A stretch of 13,808 bases of DNA from Trebonia sp. (GTDB lineage Bacteria; Actinomycetota; Actinomycetes; Streptosporangiales; Streptosporangiaceae), in the NCBI GenBank assembly GCA_030038035.1, contig JASHPP010000302.1, positions 1-13,808 of the forward strand, read 5' to 3'. Each line of letters starts with the position of its first letter. Positions within the stretch are counted from its first letter, which is position 1. The notes beneath the pieces are model-generated. The model was not told the origin of the DNA. It worked only from the letters and a program-made list of their open reading frames with translations, and searched no databases. Below are positions 1 through 6,510 of this stretch, in pieces. Position numbers and translations under genes: made by a program.

Positions 1-292
1 GCTGCACGACGCGATAGCCATCGCGCGCACGCGCGGCGGGCTGCCGGCCGGGGCGCCGGTGCGGGTCTACCCGCGGCACAGCCCCCTTGACCAGCTGCGC
101 CCCGCCGAATCCAGCGATGTCCGGCCCGCCGCGCTCCCCCGGCTGCGCGCCGACGGGCTCGGCGCGGTCGGCGTGAGCGCGCTCGCCGCGCTGTTCGCCG
201 AGGGCTGGGGTCCGGCGTGGGAGTTCGCGGCCCGCGCCGGCTTGCCGCCGTACGGACCGCTGACGCTGCCCGGCAGCTGGCACATCAGTTGA
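1..292 (+). CDS. C-terminal end of a probable S49 (SppA-like) signal peptide peptidase, truncated by window edge
   Basis: The reading frame is open from base 2 (LHDAIAIARTRGGLPAGAP...) to a TGA at 290-292, so this is the last ~96 residues of a longer protein. An in-frame GTG at 59 is internal and is not preferred as a start. The pattern DAIAIARTRGGLPAGAPVRVYPRHSPLDQLRP (described by residues 2-33 of the visible part) resembles the region after the catalytic domain of actinobacterial SppA-type serine proteases, where a helix ending in 'AGL' is followed by a short strand. The Ala-rich tail ends PPYGPLTLPGSWHIS. No catalytic Ser/Lys is within the visible part, so activity cannot be judged. If correct, it would be a membrane-associated protease that clears cleaved signal peptides. 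The family call rests on remembered pattern similarity and is moderate; it is certainly the 3' end of some plus-strand gene. Confidence 0.55.
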   Translation, partial: LHDAIAIARTRGGLPAGAPVRVYPRHSPLDQLRPAESSDVRPAALPRLRADGLGAVGVSALAALFAEGWGPAWEFAARAGLPPYGPLTLPGSWHIS

Positions 293-326
293 CCGAACGG
301 ACCGTGGCGCCTCCCACGCCCAGGGT

Positions 327-863
327 TTGCCGTCGGCCCCGGCAGCGCCCGGGGCGCGCGTGACCGGCACGGCGACCGGGCAGCTCGCCAGCGCGCTGTC
401 GGCGTGGGCGGCAGGAGTCACGCTGGTCACGATCGCCGACGGGCGCGACGACGTGGGGACCACTGTCAGCGCGTTCTGCCCGGTGTCGCTTGACCCGCCC
501 CTGGTGCTCGTGTCGCTGCTGGCCGGCTCGTACCCGGCGGAGGTGCTCAGCAGGCCGTCGCTGCCCGCTTCGCGGTTCGCGGTCACGCTGCTGTCCGCCG
601 CGCAGAAGGCGCTGGCCGGGCGGTTCGCGGCCGCGGGCCGGCCAAGCGCCCGACTGCTGCTCGACGACGTCCCGCACGTGCGCGGCACGTCGTCCGGTGC
701 GCTGATCCCGTCCGGGGGACTGGCCGCCCTGGAGTGCTCGGTGGCCCGCCGGGTCCCGGCCGGCGACCACCTGCTGGTGATCGCCGAGGTAATCGGCCTG
801 CCCTACGTGGCGGAGGCCGGCGACCCGCTGATCCGCTTCCGCGGCCGCTACCCGGTCCTGTGA
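327..863 (+). CDS. Flavin reductase-like, FMN-binding domain protein
   Basis: This is a 178-residue single-domain protein of the HpaC/flavin reductase-like family. These proteins bind FMN and commonly use NAD(P)H to supply reduced flavin to a monooxygenase. Visible hallmarks in order are GVTLVTI (30-36), the long FMN-binding strand GTTVSAFCPVSLDPPLVL (44-61), FAVTLLSAAQKALAGRFA (84-101), the dimer strand GGLAALECSVARRVPAGDHLLVIAEV (130-155) and the terminal GDPLIRFRGRY (165-175). Length and domain order are usual for the family. The start is uncertain: TTG at 327 gives the full length, while an in-frame GTG at 360 removes 11 low-complexity residues and still keeps the whole domain. Neither has a clear ribosome binding site. 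No partner monooxygenase is in the window, so its client is unknown. It starts 34 bp after the peptidase stop and could share its transcript. It ends in a hairpin shared with hutI. Confidence 0.85.
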   Translation: MPSAPAAPGARVTGTATGQLASALSAWAAGVTLVTIADGRDDVGTTVSAFCPVSLDPPLVLVSLLAGSYPAEVLSRPSLPASRFAVTLLSAAQKALAGRFAAAGRPSARLLLDDVPHVRGTSSGALIPSGGLAALECSVARRVPAGDHLLVIAEVIGLPYVAEAGDPLIRFRGRYPVL

Positions 864-882
864 CCCGGGCTCGGCGCCCGGG
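864..882. terminator. Bidirectional hairpin between convergent flavin reductase and hutI
   Basis: CCCGGGC (864-870) pairs perfectly with GCCCGGG (876-882) across a TCGGC loop. The structure exactly fills the 19 bp between the TGA of the flavin reductase (861-863) and the TAG of hutI (883-885, read on minus). There is no T-tract on either side, as is common for high-GC actinobacterial terminators, so function is inferred from position and symmetry. Confidence 0.7.
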
Positions 883-2070
883 CTAGCGGGCGTCGGCGCG
901 GTGGCCGGACTGCCAGACGGCGCGGACGAGGGGGACGCCCGGACGGTAGGCCAGGTGGGCGTGCGACGGGGCGTCCAGCATGATCAGGTCGGCGCGCGCG
1001 CCGGGCGCCAGGTAGCCCACGTCGGCGCGGCGCAGCGCGCGGGCACCGCCGGCGGTCGCTGCCCAGACCGCCTCTGCCGTGGTCATGCCCATGTCGCGGA
1101 CCGCGAGCGCGATGCAGAAGGGCATGCTCGAGGTGTAGGAGGATCCGGGGTTGCAGTCGGTGGCGAGCGCGACCACGACCCCCGCGTCGAGCAGCCGGCG
1201 GGCGTCAGGGTACGGCTGCCTGGTGCTGAACTCCGCGCCGGGCAGCAGCGTGGCGACGGTGGCCGAGGACGCGAGCGCGGCCACGTCGGCCTCGCTCAGG
1301 AACGTGCAGTGGTCGGCCGACGCGGCGCCCGCCTCCACCGCCACGCTGACCCCGGGGCCCGGGCCGAGCTGGTTGGCGTGCACCCGCGGCTGCAGCCCGC
1401 ACGCCCGTCCGGCGGCGAGCACGGCGCGGGCCTCGTCGGCGCCGAAGGCGCCGCGCTCGCAGAACACGTCCACCCACCGGGAGTGCGGCGCGCACGCCTG
1501 AAGCATCGGCCCGCATACCAGCTCGAGGTAGCCGCCGGAGTCACCGTCGAACTCGGCGGGCACGACGTGCGCCCCCAGGTAGGTCACCTCCGGGGTGACC
1601 TCGGCGGCCAGCGCGACCGACCGTGCCTCGTCGCGGACCGTCAGGCCGTACCCGGACTTGCACTCGAACGTCGTGGTCCCCTGCCGCAGCATCTCCCCCG
1701 CGAGCCGACGCAGCCCGGCGCGCAATTCGGCGTCGGACGCGGCCCGCGTGGCGGCGACCGTGGACCTGATGCCGCCGGCCGCGTAGGAGCGGCCCGCCAT
1801 CCTGGCCGCGAACTCGGCGCTCCGGTCGCCCGCGAACACCAGGTGCGCGTGTGAGTCGACGAACCCCGGCAGCACCGCCCGGCCGGCCGCGTCCACCACG
1901 GCGTCGGCGGCGGGCGCCCGGGCCGAGGACCCGGTCCACGCGACCCGGTCCCCCTCGACGACCAGCGCGGCGTCGGCGATCGCCGCGAACCCGCCTGGCC
2001 CGCCGCTGCCGTCGGCAGCGGCGTTCGTGACCAGCTCGCCGATCCGCGTGATCAGCAGCGTCTCCGCCAT
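883..2070 (-). CDS. hutI: Imidazolonepropionase (HutI)
   Basis: HutI is a cytosolic metal-dependent amidohydrolase. It opens 4-imidazolone-5-propanoate to N-formimidoyl-L-glutamate, the third step of histidine degradation. The 395-residue product starts at ATG 2070 ([16 protein letters not shown]). Signature elements are the metal-binding HAH (74-76) in [24 protein letters not shown] (136-143), YLGAHVVP with H168, [10 protein letters not shown] (200-209), HANQLG with H231, SADHCTF (251-257) and the metal-ligand D305 in [10 protein letters not shown]. Length matches the family. An upstream in-frame extension to 2121 would run into hutF and lacks family similarity, so it was rejected. GAGGGGG on the minus strand (2079-2085) sits 8 nt before the ATG and overlaps the hutF TGA, which suggests translational coupling. 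No key residue is missing. Confidence 0.96.
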   Translation of the reverse strand: MAETLLITRIGELVTNAAADGSGGPGGFAAIADAALVVEGDRVAWTGSSARAPAADAVVDAAGRAVLPGFVDSHAHLVFAGDRSAEFAARMAGRSYAAGGIRSTVAATRAASDAELRAGLRRLAGEMLRQGTTTFECKSGYGLTVRDEARSVALAAEVTPEVTYLGAHVVPAEFDGDSGGYLELVCGPMLQACAPHSRWVDVFCERGAFGADEARAVLAAGRACGLQPRVHANQLGPGPGVSVAVEAGAASADHCTFLSEADVAALASSATVATLLPGAEFSTRQPYPDARRLLDAGVVVALATDCNPGSSYTSSMPFCIALAVRDMGMTTAEAVWAATAGGARALRRADVGYLAPGARADLIMLDAPSHAHLAYRPGVPLVRAVWQSGHRADAR

Positions 2071-2078
2071 CGTCGGGG

Positions 2079-2085
2079 CCCCCTC
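2079..2085 (-). promoter_or_regulatory. hutI ribosome binding site overlapping the hutF stop codon
   Basis: Read on the minus strand, TGAGGGGG contains both the hutF stop codon (TGA, 2086-2084) and a strong Shine-Dalgarno core GAGGGGG. The core lies 8 nt from the hutI ATG. It fixes the hutI start at 2070 and would let ribosomes finishing hutF reinitiate on hutI. Confidence 0.75.
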
Positions 2086-3478
2086 AGCAGAGCACCGCGG
2101 CGACCGCGGCGGCCAGCTCACCGGGCACGTCGTTGATCAGCAGGTGCCGCCCGTCACGGACCACGTCCGCGCCGGAGACCACCACGTCGCGGACGTCCGC
2201 CGCGGTCCCGGCGGCCAGCAGCGCGGCCAGCGGGTCGCCCGCCCCGGCGCCGGACAGCCGCGGGCCGTCCAGCGACACCGTCGCCAGGTCGGCGTACGCG
2301 CCAGGCACGATCTCCCCGGCATCCGGCCAGCCCAGGCAGGCGTGCCCGCTGACCGTCGCCGCCGCCGCCAGCTCCGCCGCCGTAAAGTTGCCGCGCCTGT
2401 GCGTCACCAGCCGCTGCGACAGCTCCATCCAGCGCGCCTCTTCGAACACGTCGATCACGCTGTGCCCGTCGCTGCCCAGGGTCAGCGCGCACCCGGCGGC
2501 CGCCAGCGCCGGAGCGGGCCCGACGCCGTCGGCCAGGTCGGCCTCGGTGACCGGGCACATGCAGACCGCGGTGCGCGACCCGCCGAGCAGCTCGATGTCG
2601 CGGGCGGTCAGGTGAGTGGCGTGCACCATCGTCGAGCGCGGGCCGAGCGCGCCCGCGTCGTACATGACCTCCGCGGGCGTGGCCCCGAAGGCCGCCCGGC
2701 ATTCGGCATTCTCCAGGGGCTGCTCGGACAGGTGCGCGTGCACCGGTGTGCCGTGGGCATGCGACCACGTCATGACCTCGGGCACCTGGTCAGGCGGCAC
2801 CGCCCGCACCGAGTGGATCGCGGCGGCCACGCGCGCGTGCGGGCTCACCATGCCGAGCGCGTCACAGCCGAACCCGGCGACCCGTTCCGCCCAGGCGGCC
2901 GCGGTCCCGTCGCCGAACCGCAGCTGTACTCCCGTCAGCGGCCGCGGCGCGCCGCCCGGGTCGAAGCCGCCTGCCAGATAGCAGGTGTCGAGCAGGGTGA
3001 TCCGCAACCCAGCCGCGGCGGCGGCGGCGATGAGGAGACGGCCCAGCTCGTTCGGATCCGAATATTTGATTCCCCCCGGGCCGTGATGCAGGTAGTGGAA
3101 CTCGCCGACGCACGTGATCCCCGCCAGCGTCATCTCGGCGTAGACGGCGCGGGCGAGCGCGTAGTACGTGTCGGGGGCCAGCCGTTCCGCGACCGCGTAC
3201 ATGCGGTCCCGCCAGGTCCAGAACGTGTCGCCCACCGCCGAACCGCGCAGCGCCCGGTGGAACGCGTGCGAGTGGGCGTTGGCCAGGCCCGGCAGCGTCA
3301 GGCCGGGCAGCCGGACCGTGCCGGGCGGCACCCGCGCGGCGGGCGTGCGGGGGGTGACCGCGGCGAAGCGCTCGCCGCGGGCCTCGATCAGGACGTCGCG
3401 GACCAGCCCGCCCCCGCTGCCGCGAGGCGCCCCCAGCCACGCCCGTTCGGCGTGCCACCAGCGCGGCGCGGCGATCAC
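2084..3478 (-). CDS. hutF: Formimidoylglutamate deiminase (HutF)
   Basis: HutF hydrolyses N-formimidoyl-L-glutamate to N-formyl-L-glutamate and ammonia. It is the fourth step in the five-step histidine pathway, used instead of direct formiminoglutamase cleavage. The 464-residue protein begins at GTG 3478 with [10 protein letters not shown], close to the usual N-terminus of the family. It shows [13 protein letters not shown] (67-79, metal-binding H69/H71), the substrate-loop region [11 protein letters not shown] (84-94), VGEFHYLHH (124-132), PVHAHLSEQ (245-253), MVHATHLT (284-291) and [14 protein letters not shown] (334-347) with D337. All motifs expected of this amidohydrolase subgroup are present. 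It is followed 13 bp later by hutI, the preceding enzyme of the pathway, making a two-gene operon. hutH, hutU and the N-formylglutamate deformylase are not in the window. A CAGGA motif roughly 10 nt before the GTG is the likely ribosome binding site. Confidence 0.95.
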   Translation of the reverse strand: MIAAPRWWHAERAWLGAPRGSGGGLVRDVLIEARGERFAAVTPRTPAARVPPGTVRLPGLTLPGLANAHSHAFHRALRGSAVGDTFWTWRDRMYAVAERLAPDTYYALARAVYAEMTLAGITCVGEFHYLHHGPGGIKYSDPNELGRLLIAAAAAAGLRITLLDTCYLAGGFDPGGAPRPLTGVQLRFGDGTAAAWAERVAGFGCDALGMVSPHARVAAAIHSVRAVPPDQVPEVMTWSHAHGTPVHAHLSEQPLENAECRAAFGATPAEVMYDAGALGPRSTMVHATHLTARDIELLGGSRTAVCMCPVTEADLADGVGPAPALAAAGCALTLGSDGHSVIDVFEEARWMELSQRLVTHRRGNFTAAELAAAATVSGHACLGWPDAGEIVPGAYADLATVSLDGPRLSGAGAGDPLAALLAAGTAADVRDVVVSGADVVRDGRHLLINDVPGELAAAVAAVLC

Positions 3479-3665
3479 CGGGCCGGTCCTGGCAGGCGAG
3501 CGAGCGCGGTGCCCCGCCGCGCTGTGGCCGTTGTCACACGCACATCATGCCCGTCGCCGCCGGGGCGGAATACGCCGGCCCGCGCGCGGCACGGCGGGGC
3601 AACGGCACCGGCTGGCCGGTCACGCGAAGCCCGCGGCCGACGGCAAGTGCTCGTAAAATCACTGC
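3479..3665. promoter_or_regulatory. Divergent intergenic region between hutF and the VIT-family transporter
   Basis: These 187 bp must hold the start signals of both divergent genes. The transporter side has a clear TAAAAT box (listed separately). On the hutF side I see no convincing -35/-10 pair and no obvious operator palindrome, so the hut promoter and its control remain unidentified. Confidence 0.5.
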
Positions 3666-3666
3666 G
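3654..3666 (+). promoter_or_regulatory. -10 box of a probable leaderless promoter for the VIT-family gene
   Basis: TAAAAT at 3654-3659 is the best -10 hexamer in the window and lies in an otherwise GC-rich stretch. The GTG start at 3666 is 7 nt past its last base, which is where transcription normally begins. There is no Shine-Dalgarno sequence, consistent with a leaderless mRNA, which is common in actinobacteria. No clear -35 was found. Confidence 0.55.
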
Positions 3667-4382
3667 TGACAACTACCGATCACGATCACCCGCTGGGCCA
3701 CGAGCACCGGGACGTGTCTGGCGGATGGCTGCGCCCGGCGGTGTTCGGTGCGATGGACGGGCTCGTGACCAACGTGTCCCTCATCTCGGGCGTGGGCGGC
3801 GGCGGCGGCTCGCGGCACGCGATCATCCTCACCGGCCTGGCCGGCCTGGCGGCCGGCGCGTTCTCCATGGCTGCCGGGGAGTATGTCTCGGTCTCCTCGC
3901 AGAACGAGCTTGTCCAGTCCGAGGTGGATAAGGAGCGGCACGAGCTCGCCCACAACGCGGTCGCCGAGCAGGCCGAACTCGCTGGCATGCTGCGCCGTCG
4001 CGGCGTGAGCGCCGCCACCGCGCGGCTGGCCGCCGCCGAGATCTCGGCCCAGCCGGAGAAGGCGCTGGCCGTGCATGCGCTCGAGGAGCTCGGGATCGAC
4101 CCGGCGGAGCTGCCGTCGCCCGTGGTCGCCGCCGGCGCGTCGCTTTCCGCGTTCGCCGCCGGCGCGGTCATACCGCTGCTGCCCTACCTGTCCGGCTTCG
4201 ACGCGCTATGGGCCGCGCTGGTCCTGTCCGCGCTGGCCGCGATCGCCGGCGGCGGCATGGTCGCGCGGCTGACCAGCAGGCCGTTCTGGCGCGGCGCGGT
4301 GCGCCAGCTGATCCTCGGCACCTTCGCCGCCGGCATCACATACCTGATCGGGCTCGCGGTGGGCGGCCTGGCCACGCACTGA
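3666..4382 (+). CDS. VIT1/CCC1-family (DUF125) iron/manganese transporter
   Basis: The 238-residue membrane protein belongs to the vacuolar iron transporter family, which moves Fe2+ and/or Mn2+ across membranes, probably by proton exchange. TM1 carries the family motif AVFGAMDGLVTNVSLISGV (25-43, with D31) and TM2 carries GAFSMAAGEYVSVSSQNE (64-81, with M68 and E72). A cytosolic helical metal-binding segment rich in Glu follows (roughly 81-145: ELVQSEVDKERHEL, then EQAEL). Three C-terminal membrane segments cover about 152-175, 180-200 and 212-234. Length is normal for bacterial members. The N-terminus is His/Asp-rich (HDHPLGHEH, 6-14), a plausible extra metal-binding tail. It starts at GTG 3666 directly downstream of a TAAAAT box with no ribosome binding site. 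It is monocistronic as far as can be seen, ending in a large hairpin. Whether it prefers Fe or Mn cannot be told from sequence. Confidence 0.92.
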   Translation: MTTTDHDHPLGHEHRDVSGGWLRPAVFGAMDGLVTNVSLISGVGGGGGSRHAIILTGLAGLAAGAFSMAAGEYVSVSSQNELVQSEVDKERHELAHNAVAEQAELAGMLRRRGVSAATARLAAAEISAQPEKALAVHALEELGIDPAELPSPVVAAGASLSAFAAGAVIPLLPYLSGFDALWAALVLSALAAIAGGGMVARLTSRPFWRGAVRQLILGTFAAGITYLIGLAVGGLATH

Positions 4383-4397
4383 CGGCCGGCCCAGGCG

Positions 4398-4444
4398 CGC
4401 GGGCGGCGCGTCCCGGCCTGCCGGGCGCAGTTCGGCCGCCCGCG
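4398..4444 (+). terminator. Large GC-rich hairpin after the VIT-family gene
   Basis: CGCGGGCGGC (4398-4407) pairs perfectly with GCCGCCCGCG (4435-4444). The 27-nt interior holds a second hairpin, CCCGG-CCTG-CCGGG. It begins 16 bp after the stop codon, and a factor-independent, T-tract-free terminator is the likeliest role. Confidence 0.6.
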
Positions 4445-4471
4445 GTCCCGCGCTCGTCCGGCGATCCGTAA

Positions 4472-4482
4472 TAGATACGAAA
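4472..4482. promoter_or_regulatory. TAGATACGAAA box upstream of the secreted-protein gene
   Basis: TAGATACGAAA lies in the only AT-rich part of the 190-bp spacer before the secreted-protein gene, about 90 bp upstream of its ATG. It matches TAGGATACGAAA at 12482-12493 except for one base missing. It may be a protein-binding site or part of a promoter; the role is inferred. Confidence 0.3.
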
Positions 4483-4558
4483 TGTTCGAATGGCATGTAC
4501 GGCTGATTACCACTCGCTAACGTTCGTGTCCGGGAGGGTCGTGACCCGATCGTGATGT

Positions 4559-4565
4559 GAGGGGA
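4559..4565 (+). promoter_or_regulatory. Ribosome binding site of the secreted-protein gene
   Basis: GAGGGGA, 7 nt before the ATG at 4573, is a near-ideal Shine-Dalgarno sequence and fixes the start of the long Arg-rich N-terminus. Confidence 0.75.
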
Positions 4566-4572
4566 TCGTGGC

Positions 4573-6186
4573 ATGTCAGGTCTGCTCGGCCGGAGCCGGC
4601 GTAGCTGGAGGCGACGCAGGAGGTACCGGAGATACCGGCAGACTCGGCAACCGGGTTTTCGTGTCGTCGCCGCGATAACAGGCGCGGTCGGCATCTGCCT
4701 CGTGGCGATCGCGTTCGCGGGAGCTAACAGCGTCGTCCGTGCGCACGCCGCGGCCGCGGCCGCGGTCGCGGCCGTCAACCTGAACGTCGTCAACCTGAAC
4801 GTCATCGACAGGAACTGCACGCTGATCGTGCCGGCGAACCCGGAAAGTCCCCTGGGGCTCGCGACGCCCTACCAGCTCACCGCTACCGACCCGGCGGACG
4901 GGCCGTGCCACGAGTCCGATCCCGGCCAGGCCGCGTTCGTGCAGGCGGCAGTCATCAACACCAACACCGGGCAGATTTCGGTCTATGACCCGCTCGTCGT
5001 CGACGCGGGCACGACGCCCGCGGTGACTCCGCCCGTGCCGACGGTGCCGCGGGACAGCGTCGTGGCGCTGTGGTTCGGCTTCAACGGCGGAACGCTGAGC
5101 CTTTCCGGCGCCGACCAGGCTCCCCTCACCGGGGGCGCCAACAACGGGGGGAATGGCGAAAACCTGCTGGTGAACGGTGCGTGGCGCGCCTCGCTCGGCG
5201 ACTTCCCCGCGGCGTCGGCCATCCCGGACATCATCTTGCAGCAAGGCGACTGCGTCGCCGGCGAGAGCATCGGCGGCCTGCTCTCGCCGTTCGGCCAGGC
5301 AGGTGCCTGCAACGCGGCGGCATTTTTCCAGGCGGCGAGCGCGGCGATCAAGGCGGGCAAGCTGACCGTCCCGAACCCCGGCAAGGCCAGCGACGGGCAG
5401 CCGTGCCTGACCACGCGCGACTTCGGGCTGGTTGACCAGGATCAGAGCTCAGGCGTCACCACCGAGTACCTGGCCAGGGGCGACGGGCAGACCGCCCAGG
5501 ACACGAGGGCCAGCCGGCAGCAGCTGGCCGGGGCCGCCCCGACCCTGCTCGCCAATGACGGCGATAACGCGCTGCTCACCTCCTTCCTGGATCCCGCGAT
5601 GGGCTGCACCCCGTGGCAGGTGCCCGACCTGGCCAGCCCGGGATCGACGACGACAGGGCTTCCGCTCGACGAGCTGCAGGCGGCCGCCTTCGCGGGCCAG
5701 TCGGGCGGCCCGGCCGCGCTTGTCCCGCAGAATGACCCGATGTCGCTGGACAGCAGCGGCAACCAGAACGCGGACAAGGACAACACCTACCGGGCCCTCG
5801 TTGACATGCCGCCGCTGCCGGCCGGGCAGACACCCGCCGAGTACTGCGGCGACATGGAGAGCATCCAGGGCGCGCGGCTGCAGCAGGACGTCAACCTGCT
5901 GGCTGACCACCCTGGCCCGTCCCCGGCGGTGGCCGGCAACCTCTTCCTGTTCATGGCGCTGCGGCTCCAGCTGTCCTTCGACAACCTGGGCTGCCAGCGC
6001 TTCGGGTTGCGCGACGACGTGTCCACCACCGTGAACGGCGGCGGCGTCGTGGTCGCCGCGTGCTTCCTCGACCAGGTGAAGGCGGTCACGCCCGGCATCG
6101 GCAACCCGACCGCCGGCACGACCGTGTGCCCGGCGAGCGGGTCCGGGCCGCGCCTGCGCCACCACGGTTACAACTACTGGTGGTAG
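4573..6186 (+). CDS. Large exported cysteine-rich protein of unknown function
   Basis: The 537-residue product starts at ATG 4573 behind a strong ribosome binding site. An unusually long basic leader has 13 Arg in the first 30 residues ([16 protein letters not shown]). It precedes a hydrophobic segment (about 31-50) and an Ala-rich stretch ending near AHAAAAAAVAAV, so export by a signal peptide or N-terminal anchor is likely. The mature region opens with a duplicated VNLNV (68-77), then IDRNCTLIVPANP. Later landmarks are LATPYQLTATDPADGPC, VALWFGFNGGTLSL, DFGLVDQDQSSGVTTEYLARGDGQTAQDTRA, FLDPAMGCTPW and the tail HHGYNYWW. Ten cysteines follow the leader, enough for five disulfides. No enzyme motif was recognised. 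I recall very similar uncharacterised secreted proteins in filamentous fungi (pattern NCTLIVPANP...GLATPYQL...VALWFGFNG), which could not be checked here. It is flanked by gene-free DNA on both sides, so it is probably monocistronic. Confidence 0.85.
   Translation: MSGLLGRSRRSWRRRRRYRRYRQTRQPGFRVVAAITGAVGICLVAIAFAGANSVVRAHAAAAAAVAAVNLNVVNLNVIDRNCTLIVPANPESPLGLATPYQLTATDPADGPCHESDPGQAAFVQAAVINTNTGQISVYDPLVVDAGTTPAVTPPVPTVPRDSVVALWFGFNGGTLSLSGADQAPLTGGANNGGNGENLLVNGAWRASLGDFPAASAIPDIILQQGDCVAGESIGGLLSPFGQAGACNAAAFFQAASAAIKAGKLTVPNPGKASDGQPCLTTRDFGLVDQDQSSGVTTEYLARGDGQTAQDTRASRQQLAGAAPTLLANDGDNALLTSFLDPAMGCTPWQVPDLASPGSTTTGLPLDELQAAAFAGQSGGPAALVPQNDPMSLDSSGNQNADKDNTYRALVDMPPLPAGQTPAEYCGDMESIQGARLQQDVNLLADHPGPSPAVAGNLFLFMALRLQLSFDNLGCQRFGLRDDVSTTVNGGGVVVAACFLDQVKAVTPGIGNPTAGTTVCPASGSGPRLRHHGYNYWW
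4747..4803 (+). repeat. Short in-frame repeats at the leader/mature junction
   Basis: A run of GCCGCG/GCGGCC hexamers (4747-4773) encodes the poly-Ala stretch. It is followed by a perfect 15-bp tandem duplication, GTCAACCTGAACGTC at 4774-4788 and 4789-4803, encoding VNLNV twice. Both lie where the signal segment would be cleaved, so length changes here could be tolerated. Confidence 0.8.
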
Positions 6187-6282
6187 CGGGCAGACAACCG
6201 CACCGCGTCACCCGAACAGGGGCCGGGACCCCGCCGCCGCGGCTCCTCATGAGTCACAGGGGCCACTGGCGTGCCACTTCGC

Positions 6283-6338
6283 ACACTCTGTGACCATTTG
6301 CGCGCCCGTTATGGGCGATTTGTCCATGCGCAGAGTGT
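6283..6338. repeat. Nested inverted repeat: ACACTCTG ... CAGAGTGT
   Basis: ACACTCTG (6283-6290) and its exact reverse complement CAGAGTGT (6331-6338) enclose an inner hairpin CGCCC-GTTAT-GGGCG (6303-6317). Together they could form a two-level stem in RNA, or a symmetrical protein-binding region in DNA. It begins 97 bp after the secreted-protein stop and ends 172 bp before the hydrolase. Confidence 0.55.
6301..6325 (+). repeat. 25-bp intergenic element, copy 1 (hairpin + ATTTGTCC)
   Basis: The element is CGCGCCCG, then a short variable centre, then TGGGCGATTTGTCC (6312-6325). It matches 12567-12591 at 23 of 25 positions and in the same orientation, and the two differences fall within the hairpin loop. 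The inner stem is CGCCC/GGGCG. Function is unknown; a regulatory site or a small dispersed repeat are both possible. Confidence 0.65.
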
Positions 6339-6510
6339 CCAAAGTAGTACTTGCGGGACTCCCGGGACGCCAGGGAAACCGCCTGACGCCGGATACTGCA
6401 CCGGCAGTCGGCGCGCCGCGCCGCCCGGGCGCGCTTGACCAGATGGGTTTCCGCACGCCAGGCTGAGGCAGCGGACCGGGCAGTGGCTGCGAGCGGAAGC
6501 GAGGCGGCAC

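Larger units (their letters stand above)
6187..6510. other. 324-bp gene-free region before the alpha/beta hydrolase
   Basis: No plausible gene was found on either strand. The first part (6219-6232, GGGG-CCGGGA-CCCC) is only a weak candidate terminator for the secreted-protein gene. The middle (6283-6338) holds a nested inverted repeat around copy 1 of a 25-bp element shared with 12567-12591. The last ~150 bp lead to the hydrolase. A TTGACC at 6434-6439 could be a -35 but has no matching -10. GAGG at 6501-6504 is the hydrolase ribosome binding site. Confidence 0.6.

Noticed and set aside
901..1854. Long plus-strand open frame (317 codons) opposite hutI
   Set aside because: Arg/Gly/Ala-rich composition with no recognisable domain. 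It is the complement of a confidently identified hutI and arises from the high-GC codon bias.
2070..2121. N-terminal extension of hutI to 2121
   Set aside because: It would overlap hutF, lacks family similarity, and has no ribosome binding site, whereas ATG 2070 has a strong one.
3051..3062. TTCGGATCCGAA palindrome inside hutF
   Set aside because: A 12-bp symmetric stretch encoding a conserved-looking KYSDPNE segment. Nothing positional suggests regulation, and chance is sufficient.
2027..3931. 634-codon plus-strand open frame opposite hutF
   Set aside because: It runs antisense through hutF and into the transporter gene in a different frame. The translation is low-complexity Arg/Pro/Gly/His, typical of a GC shadow frame.
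4573..4740. Twin-arginine (Tat) signal in the secreted protein
   Set aside because: There are many arginines but no S/T-R-R-x-F-L-K arrangement next to the hydrophobic segment, so Tat export is not supported over the general pathway.
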